Both the position numbers and the translations under genes were made by a program. 12,649 nucleotides of DNA from Gyrodactylus bullatarudis (taxonomy: Eukaryota; Platyhelminthes; Monogenea; Gyrodactylidea; Gyrodactylidae). Location of the stretch: NCBI GenBank assembly GCA_012064415.1, contig SSNU01000361.1, positions 1 through 12,649 of the forward strand. The letters are read 5' to 3'. This document shows positions 7,750 through 12,649 of this stretch, piece by piece (within the stretch, counting starts at the first letter, position 1; each line of letters begins with the position of its first letter). The notes under the pieces were generated by a model. The model searched no databases and was not told the DNA's origin. It saw only the letters and a list, made by a program, of their open reading frames with translations.

Positions 7750-8170
7750 ATGAAAATAAGCCTTATTCAATTTATAATTTGGTTCTTCTTTCAACTCATA
7801 CATTTTAATTTTTCAAATGAAACTCCGGAACAAAAACAGAATGTTTTAAACTCAACAAAACCTATTCAATATGCTACATAGCTAAGCTAAGTGAATCGAG
7901 GAACAATCCGCAAAATTCTACATGAAGGAGATAAGGACCAAGATATTTTCTGCCGAATCAACCCTATCGTTGTCATTGCCTTAAAAAATCGTGCTTCCTC
8001 GGGAATATCTACTAGTAAAGAACAACTTAAAACAATCATAGACGAAATTATCTAAGAAACTAAAAATACCACTATAGTAAGCTTGGTACCATTTTACTCA
8101 GATTTTTTCGCTTATTACATCAGATTTAGCAAAAAAAGCATTTTCACCGCCCTAATAATTACTAAAACTT
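7750..8170 (+). pseudogene. Unrecognised open stretch with a signal-peptide-like start
   Basis: From an ATG at 7750 one frame stays open for about 140 codons apart from three stops (7879, 7888, 8053), which is unusual in DNA this AT-rich. The first 43 residues begin MKISLIQFIIWFFFQLIHF, a short basic start and a hydrophobic core like a secretion signal, then a hydrophilic part. The middle, 7891-8055, reads IRKILHEGDKDQDIF, then INPIVVIALKNRASSGIS. I recognise no family. A pyrimidine-rich tract (7670-7700) precedes the ATG. It may be a decayed host gene, an exon of a gene with tiny introns, or chance. No donor and acceptor pair was found that removes the stops in phase. Confidence 0.25.
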
Positions 8171-8501
8171 AATCACTGATATTTTTCAGTGTGTTTTTTA
8201 GGATTGTATTGACAGAAGGAGACTTTCCAATAATTTGTCTCCAAGATTCGTCATTTAAAAAAATGAATGAAACTTTATGATATATATAAGGTATTCGAAT
8301 AAATTTTATTTGATTCGTCGGTGTTTGCCAGTTCTCATGATTAGTTCATAATCACCGGGATGTAAATGTGGTATTTCATCCCAGTGATACTCACTTTAGG
8401 AGTTTTTAATTTCTCATTGCATAGGTTGCATATAGATACTAGTAGATAGGGTTAGATGTACGTCTACCCATTTTGAAATTGATTTAATATTTCTATAGTG
8501 A
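8171..8501. other. Non-genic stretch
   Basis: No coding similarity is seen on either strand. It contains one small hairpin (8351-8388) and AT-rich simple sequence near 8280. Confidence 0.55.
8351..8388. repeat. Small hairpin
   Basis: ATCACCGGGATG at 8351-8362 pairs with CATCCCAGTGAT at 8377-8388 over 12 bp with one mismatch, around a 14-nt loop. There is no T run after it, and it may be the remnant of a foldback element. Confidence 0.6.
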
Positions 8502-8932
8502 GCAAATCTAAACAAATTTTATAGAGAGCTTAAAGAACTTACCACCGGGATTGCAGATGCCGTGGATATGAATAACTACAAATGTTCTTATGGTCACCTC
8601 AAGAAAATTTGCAAGCGACACAATTTGACATTCCAGAAGGTAAAAATTATGAATATGAATGTTTTATTACTATTTCAACTGTTTTTTGTCTATTCTAGCC
8701 CTATGGAGCTCCTGATAACTTGCTTGAAGATTTTTATCGAGAACTACGAATAATTTTGTCTGAATACTCTCCGAATCAAATCTATAATCTAGATGAAACT
8801 GCCCTTTTCCCCTATATGAACAAACGGAAAGTATTGACTAAGAAAAAATATGAATCCTCAAGGGTTCAAAGAATTCAAGTATAGTTACACTTGTGTTCTG
8901 TGTCAACGCAGCTGGTGAAAAGAGGCAATTCC
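8502..8932 (+). pseudogene. pogo/Tigger transposase relic 2 with a 59-nt intron
   Basis: The first exon, open from 8502, ends the second CENP-B-type HTH (YKCSYGHLKKICKRHNLTFQ). A 59-nt intron (8640-8698) follows in phase 0, then PYGAPDNLLEDFYRELR and the first catalytic motif YNLDETALF (Asp codon at 8792). A stop at about 8879 is bypassed in another frame that reads NSSIVTLVFCVNAAGEK, the conserved strand after the DET motif, so a frameshift lies near 8868. Similarity ends at about 8932, where hAT-B sequence begins; the rest of the DDE domain is missing. It is diverged from relic 1 (DETALF here, DKTGL there) and is therefore another subfamily. The N-terminal HTH was not found upstream. Confidence 0.82.
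8640..8698 (+). other. 59-nt intron in Tigger relic 2
   Basis: It begins GTAAAAA, carries a T-rich tract and ends TCTATTCTAG. Removing it joins LTFQK to PYGAPDN in phase 0, inside the conserved link between the second HTH and the DDE domain. Read through, the same segment introduces stops. Confidence 0.7.
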
Positions 8933-9351
8933 AAATATGCTCTAAAATTTTTAAAATATGCTTATATAATATGCTTTTTATAATCATCAATATGACTTAA
9001 AGTATGCTTATAATTGTCCTAGATATGCTTTTAATATGGTGAGTGACTAACAAGTAGTATGGTTATTTAAATATATTTATTTATGAAATCTCAGTATAGT
9101 ATAAATACGAATATTTTCATGATCAAATATCCTATCCTTTTTCAAGATCGATTTTGTGACAGAAAATGTTCGCTCTACATCAGAGGTTGTTGGTCGGCAA
9201 GACATCTATCTAGCATCTATACTGCATTGGGGAAATTTCATTCTTGCTCTGATCAAGAATTGTCTTTATTTCATTTTTCGTGAGTCTTCTCTATGTATAT
9301 ACAAAATATGTCTTTCGATTACGTCATAGATAAGAAAAAAACAGGGGTCTG
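8933..9351 (-). mobile_element. hAT-B, short relative of hAT-A
   Basis: The right end is CAGGGGTCTG at 9342-9351, whose complement CAGACCCCTG matches the hAT-A left end. The other side has the same AAGTAGTATG word (9051 onward) and TATGACTT (8991-8998) and TATGCTT words as the hAT-A 3' region, but the CAGACCCC end itself is gone. Only the last 75 or so codons of transposase remain, so this is an internally deleted copy, joined at its left to Tigger relic 2. Confidence 0.65.
9081..9305 (-). pseudogene. hAT transposase C-terminal fragment, hAT-A family
   Basis: On the minus strand, ending with the stop at 9081, the sequence reads RPTTSDVERTFSVTKSILKK, then DHENIRIYTILRFHK. hAT-A has QPTTSEVERSFSITKAILKK and DDENIRIYTIKKFNKN at the same place, so the two are close relatives. 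Upstream, in another frame, DQSKNEISPMQY matches NQSKTQLSPIQY of hAT-A, and YIEK near 9300 matches too. Frameshifts and stops at about 9215 show decay. The zinc finger and catalytic core are deleted. Confidence 0.85.
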
Positions 9352-9488
9352 AAAAGATTTCATAACCCACAACAGATTAGATCAGAAAAAAATGCTCTCT
9401 CAAATGAGCCTAAAATCTCCAAAATCAAGATTTAGGTCCAAAATTGAGCATTCGTGTCTACTTGATAATAGTTACATGCTCCACTTAT
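9352..9488. other. Spacer between hAT-B and hAT-C
   Basis: No gene or repeat is recognised in this short AT-rich stretch. Confidence 0.6.
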
Positions 9489-9498
9489 CTTTTTAGAT

Positions 9499-9515
9499 GG
9501 GTAGAGAGGAGAGGG
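9499..9515 (+). repeat. Left inverted repeat of hAT-C
   Basis: GGGTAGAGAGGAGAGGG, perfect inverted copy at 12559-12575. Confidence 0.85.
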
Positions 9516-10181
9516 ATAACGTTTTGATAAAATTTGAATTGTACAAATCATATCGCAGGTGGCAGCTCTTGAAAGACAGAAAACTCTGGCCTTTATTTCA
9601 AAAGCTGGAGGACAAAACTAAGATCCCTTCACAGAACTCTATCAATATTCTAGGCTAGATTCAATGTACCTTAAGCGTGGATATTCTTCAGCCTCATATA
9701 TAACGGTATGTTTTTTAAATCCGAAAGAAAAAAACCGTTTCATGCTGAATCGAGAAGCACAGGATAAGGTGAGGAATTTTTGAAATTGTCTCTCAAATTT
9801 ACATCCGAAATTCCCAACCAAAAAACCAAGTTTATTCAATTGTTTTTACTGTTCAAGTGATTCAGATCTTCTGGTAACCGAGGACTAGATGAACAAAGAT
9901 ATTTTATTGAAAGCTATAATAGATAATCCTGTTCCATTGAGGAAGAAATGGCTGTCTATTTAAATACATCACTTGATAGTTAAGATTGTCTGACAACTTG
10001 GAGAACTTTGAAGAATCGTTTCCCAATTCTTTATCGTTGTGCAAGAGGCATCCTTGCGATACCTGCCACTTCAGCAGCATCAGAAAGAGCATTTAGTAAG
10101 ATGAAGATTTCAGACACCGACAAGAGAGGTCATTTAAGTCCGCAAATGTTGGAGATAGATAGTTATCGAAGCTCTCTTATT

Positions 10182-10212
10182 GTAAGGTTTATTTTTCTAA
10201 TTGTTAATTTAG
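10182..10212 (+). other. 31-nt intron in the hAT-C gene
   Basis: Begins GTAAGG, T-rich inside, ends AATTTAG. Removal joins RSSLI to IHEDDAK in phase 0; read through, the frame stops at 10220. Confidence 0.65.
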
Positions 10213-10308
10213 ATACATGAAGATGATGCTAAATCACAAACGATTTCGAATTATGAAGATTCTAGCGATGAATCAGACATTTCGATAGATTTTTCTAATC
10301 CAAGTACA

Positions 10309-10324
10309 GTAAGTTATTTTAAAG
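10309..10324 (+). other. Candidate 16-nt intron in the hAT-C gene
   Basis: GTAAGTTATTTTAAAG has a consensus 5' splice site and an AG end. Removal joins SNPST to PPSTKRKRRK in phase 0; read through, the frame stops at 10339. At 16 nt it is far below the length known for animal introns, so a partly deleted intron is an alternative. Confidence 0.45.
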
Positions 10325-10402
10325 CCTCCAAGTACTAAAAGAAAACGCCGAAAAACATCGATATCAACGTTGAGTAGTTCCCAGCCTACAACTAGCAATC
10401 AA

Positions 10403-10431
10403 GTTAGTCAATTCTTATTCTAACTTGTTAG
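10403..10431 (+). other. 29-nt intron in the hAT-C gene
   Basis: Begins GTTAGT and ends TTGTTAG. Removal joins TTSNQ to TIRVF in phase 0, and the downstream frame opens exactly at the splice point because the in-frame stop TAG is the intron end. SNQ followed by IRVF also occurs, unspliced, near 785-815. Confidence 0.6.
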
Positions 10432-10733
10432 ACTATACGTGTATTCACGCCAGGCAATAAATGTCAGATAATGGTCTCCAATAAAGAGAATATCAGAATG
10501 ACTAAAGTGGATAGACTTGAAGCATTACAAAAGTTGCAAAATTCAGAAGATGATCTGCAGTTTTTGGAATCTCCTAGAATGGCTGACATTTTCTTTAACT
10601 TGGAGCAGAGAACAAAATCTAACAAGGATTGCAACAGTACATTTTTATAAAAAAAAATATTCAAGAATTAAAAACAGTTAATTGTTCTCTCTATAAAAAA
10701 TAAAATATGAATTTATAGATTTGAAATCTAGTT

Positions 10734-11039
10734 TTAGTCATAATATTGGCTGCTCGGACACATTTCATTAGTTTCCGGAATTCTTGTATTTATAAGTTTA
10801 GAGTATGCAGTCGCATATTCATCGAAATGTTGGGCAAACATATGTGCGGTTATTTTTTCTCTGAAGTTATCTTCAGTTCCATTAATACTCGATTCGCACA
10901 AGCGACATTTTTGGTTCAACGTGATAGCTGGCTGGCCATCCATGAAGCTATCAACAACAAGAAGATTTATTCTCTTGTCCATATTGCAAGACTGAAATAT
11001 TAAGTCATTCTAACTTACAATTTTCAAGTCGTCATTCAT
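10734..11039 (-). CDS. Two-exon zinc-finger protein, 92 residues, unknown function
   Basis: Exon 1 (11039-11019) encodes MNDDLKI from an ATG. A 27-nt intron (11018-10992) with GTAAGTT...ATTTCAG is removed in phase 0, and exon 2 runs to a stop at 10734. Residues 36-62 form Cys-x2-Cys-x17-His-x4-His (CRLC at 36-39, His57, His62), the spacing of a C2H2-type finger, set in QKCRLCESSINGTEDNFREK. The end is polar with no other domain. No frame is broken, unlike almost everything else here. It lies inside hAT-C, on the opposite strand to and 83 bp from the end of the transposase gene. It could be a second, DNA-binding gene of the element, the detached N-terminal finger of a transposase, or a host gene trapped between the ends. 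An internal ATG at 10982 would give an 82-residue product without the intron. Confidence 0.5.
10992..11018 (-). other. 27-nt intron in the zinc-finger gene
   Basis: On the minus strand it starts GTAAGT, the full 5' consensus, and ends ATTTCAG, a good acceptor. It separates a start exon MNDDLKI from SCNMDKRINLLVV in phase 0. Read through it has in-frame stops. Confidence 0.65.
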
Positions 11040-12558
11040 GCTTAACACTTAATCTAAAAGGCAATTCAATTTCAAATATGAAATTTTTATATCGTTAAAT
11101 AAAACCCTTCTTTGTTATGATGATTTTATTTACGCTACAAAATTGGTAGTTATCCTTCTCTAAGTTGAATAACTCTGGTTCTAAATGAGATATTCGAAAA
11201 ATTCAGAGATCAATTATGCTTAAAATTTTCTCTATAAAATGGTACAAGTATCAAAATAAGAACTCGATTATTAACAAATTGTAACTTGTAGATTTGTAGA
11301 TTAAAACAAAGAACAAGTTTTGAAAACTATACGTTTTCCCTAGTATTGTGAAATATCCAAAACCTGTTGTTAAAATATGAAGATTTTCTGAAATTCTATT
11401 CTTTTTAAGTTAGTTTTAGTGCAGCCTTTCTTTACCATTACCAATTATTCAACATCTAGTTGTTAGCCTTTGCGTCATACATCGATGATTCATTTGTTTA
11501 TTTGGAGGTAAGACAAGCCCTCAATCGTTTTGGGAGTTCAGTTTTTTTAATTTTTGAGAACTCGCGGGAAAACCATGATTGAGAAAATATTAAAATACTA
11601 GACTGATCGAATCAGTGAACTAATGTTTTTCCAATGGTTTTAATTTAAATAAAATTTTTTATGCATTTTTCGGTCTGAGGATTCTCTTTTAGATCTTGAA
11701 AGAGCCAGAGGAGGGTACACTTCTGTACATCTACACAGGTCAGCCTGTATGAAAATCAACATTATAAATCTTTCCTATAGAATTTATTCAGCCGTTTCCC
11801 AAAAATGTATAGACATGTTTACCCCCCATTCATGGACACATTGTACAAACATCCACCAAATTATGAGTGTGAGAATTTGAGAAAATGAAAAATGATTATT
11901 ATTTGATTCGAAAATTGAAACTGACTTCAAAATAAATTTTTAGCCACATTTTATTTAATAGAAGCATGCAATTTGACACAGTTACAGAATTTTATGCTGA
12001 ATCCAATACAGGTTAAATGCTGTCAAGTTAAAAAAATTTATATACCATTCCATTTTGTGTATCAAGTAGTCTATTTAAATTACTAAAAAATAAATGATGA
12101 AAAAATGACCAGAATTCCAAAAATATTTATTATGAATCTCGCTTTTATTTTCTTTATTCGAATATAATCCACGTTATTTTTAACTTTTTACGCTATATTT
12201 AAGAAATCATCTTTTTTGAAATCTATTTTAAAATTACACGACCGTACAGAGCTTGTCTCACTGTCTCACGATGACTGTGATGGTGAAATGTATCTCGGAG
12301 AATACAGTTCATCTATTGATGGATGTTTTTCGGTGCTCGACTTGCAAAAGAAGAGATTCTAATGAATTTATTTTTAAGGAAATCTTGGTTATTATTAGAG
12401 TTGTGTGCTACAAAGCTGATAACCTCTAGTTCATGAGTTCCGAGTTGGAAATATTTGATATATTTGTCGAATATATCAATAAAGCAAACACCATTATTCG
12501 TGATAAAGGCAAATAAGTTCAGATACAGTACGACCTGTGCACTTTATGTGGAAAATTA
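11040..12558. other. 1.5 kb within hAT-C without a recognisable gene
   Basis: No transposase similarity was found on either strand. There are short open frames (11460-11580 and 12168-12362, plus strand) of 40 and 64 codons with no known motif, and one perfect 10-bp hairpin (12455-12479). It may hold regulatory or subterminal sequence of the element, or captured flanking DNA. Confidence 0.55.
12455..12479. repeat. Perfect 10-bp hairpin near the hAT-C right end
   Basis: TTGATATATT (12455-12464) and AATATATCAA (12470-12479) are perfect reverse complements around a 5-nt loop, 80 bp inside the right end. It could be a subterminal binding site, or chance in AT-rich DNA. Confidence 0.5.
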
Positions 12559-12575
12559 CCCTCTCCTCTCTACCC
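12559..12575 (-). repeat. Right inverted repeat of hAT-C
   Basis: CCCTCTCCTCTCTACCC, the perfect complement of 9499-9515. Confidence 0.85.
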
Positions 12576-12649
12576 CTTTTTAAAATGTATTGTATAATAC
12601 CCCGACTACTTGGAAGTAACCACATTGCTGTGTTTTTGGTCAAAAAATA

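Larger units (their letters stand above)
9560..10650 (+). pseudogene. hAT transposase C-terminal half with spliced acidic/basic tail
   Basis: From 9560 one frame reads WQLLKDRKLWPLFQKLEDK; another has LDSMYLKRG (the hAT LDPRYK position, near 9658) and FLNPKEKNRFML. After a non-matching stretch the dimerisation domain appears: TTWRTLKNRFPILYRCARG, then ILAIPATSAASERAFSKMK (about 10050-10110). Stops at about 9920 and 9978 and the frame change show that the upstream part is broken, and the zinc finger and first catalytic part are absent. The tail is different: removing GT-AG segments of 31, 16 and 29 nt joins four exons in phase 0 into one frame to 10650. It encodes an acidic Ser-rich part (EDSSDESDISID), a basic KRKRRK nuclear signal, a Ser/Thr linker (SSSQPTTSNQ), then TIRVFTPGNK and a helix-prone VDRLEALQKLQNSEDDL. 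The tail may still be under selection or be a recent copy. Confidence 0.7.
9497..12575 (+). mobile_element. hAT-C element, 3.1 kb, with two convergent genes
   Basis: GGGTAGAGAGGAGAGGG at 9499-9515 has a perfect 17-bp inverted match at 12559-12575, and the match continues as TAA and TTTT with small gaps. Outside lie CTTTTTAG (9489-9496) and CTTTTTAA (12576-12583), 7 of 8 bases alike, which fits the 8-bp duplication of hAT elements, although it leaves two extra bases at the left end. Inside are a plus-strand hAT transposase C-terminal gene and a minus-strand zinc-finger gene meeting tail to tail, then about 1.5 kb without a recognised gene. It differs in ends and protein from hAT-A. Confidence 0.65.

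Noticed and set aside
9709..9730. GTATGT...AAAG as a 22-nt intron in the hAT-C gene
   Set aside because: Unspliced reading continues the hAT-like sequence (CFLNPKEKN), while splicing leads to a stop.
9642..10092. Minus-strand open frames of 62-65 codons
   Set aside because: They are antisense to the recognised hAT LDPRYK-like and dimerisation segments.
10464..10664. Minus-strand open frame of 66 codons
   Set aside because: It is antisense to the last exon of the hAT-C gene, whose frame opens exactly at a splice acceptor.
10746..11003. Plus-strand open frame of 85 codons
   Set aside because: It is antisense to the zinc-finger frame, which has a Cys/His pattern and good splice sites; the plus frame has neither. 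The choice is not certain.
11460..11580. Plus-strand open stretch of about 40 codons with an inner GTAAGA...TTCAG of 34 nt
   Set aside because: The frame is open only when the segment is retained, and splicing it leads straight to a stop, so neither reading is supported.
12168..12362. Plus-strand open stretch of 64 codons without an early ATG
   Set aside because: No similarity, no start codon near its beginning and no splice context strong enough to call an exon.
1..12649. Alternative genetic code (ciliate type) as the reason for in-frame stops
   Set aside because: TAA and TAG act as normal stops at expected transposase ends (3112, 9081, 5604), and frameshifts as well as stops break the relics.
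1..12649. CRISPR array, tRNA, rRNA, bacterial promoter or phage genes
   Set aside because: No regularly spaced repeats, no tRNA or rRNA pattern and no prokaryotic gene organisation were seen.

Overview
This is AT-rich eukaryotic DNA, almost certainly from an animal genome, and it is made mostly of old DNA transposons. No bacterial gene, operon, ribosome binding site, rRNA, tRNA or CRISPR array is visible. The coding remains are hAT transposases (four pieces), pogo/Tigger transposases (two), a possible Tc1-type helix-turn-helix, and a 2.4-kb element whose protein belongs to a transposase-like family found in invertebrates. Standard stop codons fit all of them. Species cannot be fixed from the window.

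Many of the insertions that break reading frames look like spliceosomal introns of extraordinary shortness: 26 nt at 2575-2600, 27 nt at 10992-11018, 31 nt at 10182-10212, 29 nt at 10403-10431, and possibly 34 nt at 2097-2130 and 16 nt at 10309-10324. Each begins with GT and ends with AG, and the first restores a conserved Tigger reading frame exactly. Introns this short are typical of dicyemid mesozoans among animals, so a lineage with miniaturised introns is suggested; this is an inference, and arthropod parasites or other small-intron animals are not excluded.

Layout: 1-92 short repeats; 211-966 hAT C-terminal relic with a Ser/Pro-rich tail; 1401-1479 two hAT-like end motifs; 1550-1870 possible Tc1-like HTH relic; 1929-2824 Tigger relic 1; 2823-2932 near-perfect palindrome; 2943-4771 element hAT-A (minus strand, CGGBP1-like zinc finger plus hAT core, one frameshift); 4772-4915 solo end of a related copy; 5231-7638 a complete-looking element with long inverted ends and a 9-bp target duplication, carrying a broken minus-strand gene; 7750-8170 an unusually open stretch; 8502-8932 Tigger relic 2 with a 59-nt intron; 8933-9351 element hAT-B (short relative of hAT-A); 9497-12575 element hAT-C, bounded by 17-bp perfect inverted ends, holding a plus-strand hAT C-terminal gene with tiny introns and a convergent minus-strand zinc-finger gene, followed by 1.5 kb with no recognisable gene.

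The genes do not form a pathway: they are independent mobile elements that landed beside or within one another. The two things most worth following are the tiny introns and the 2.4-kb element with its intact ends.
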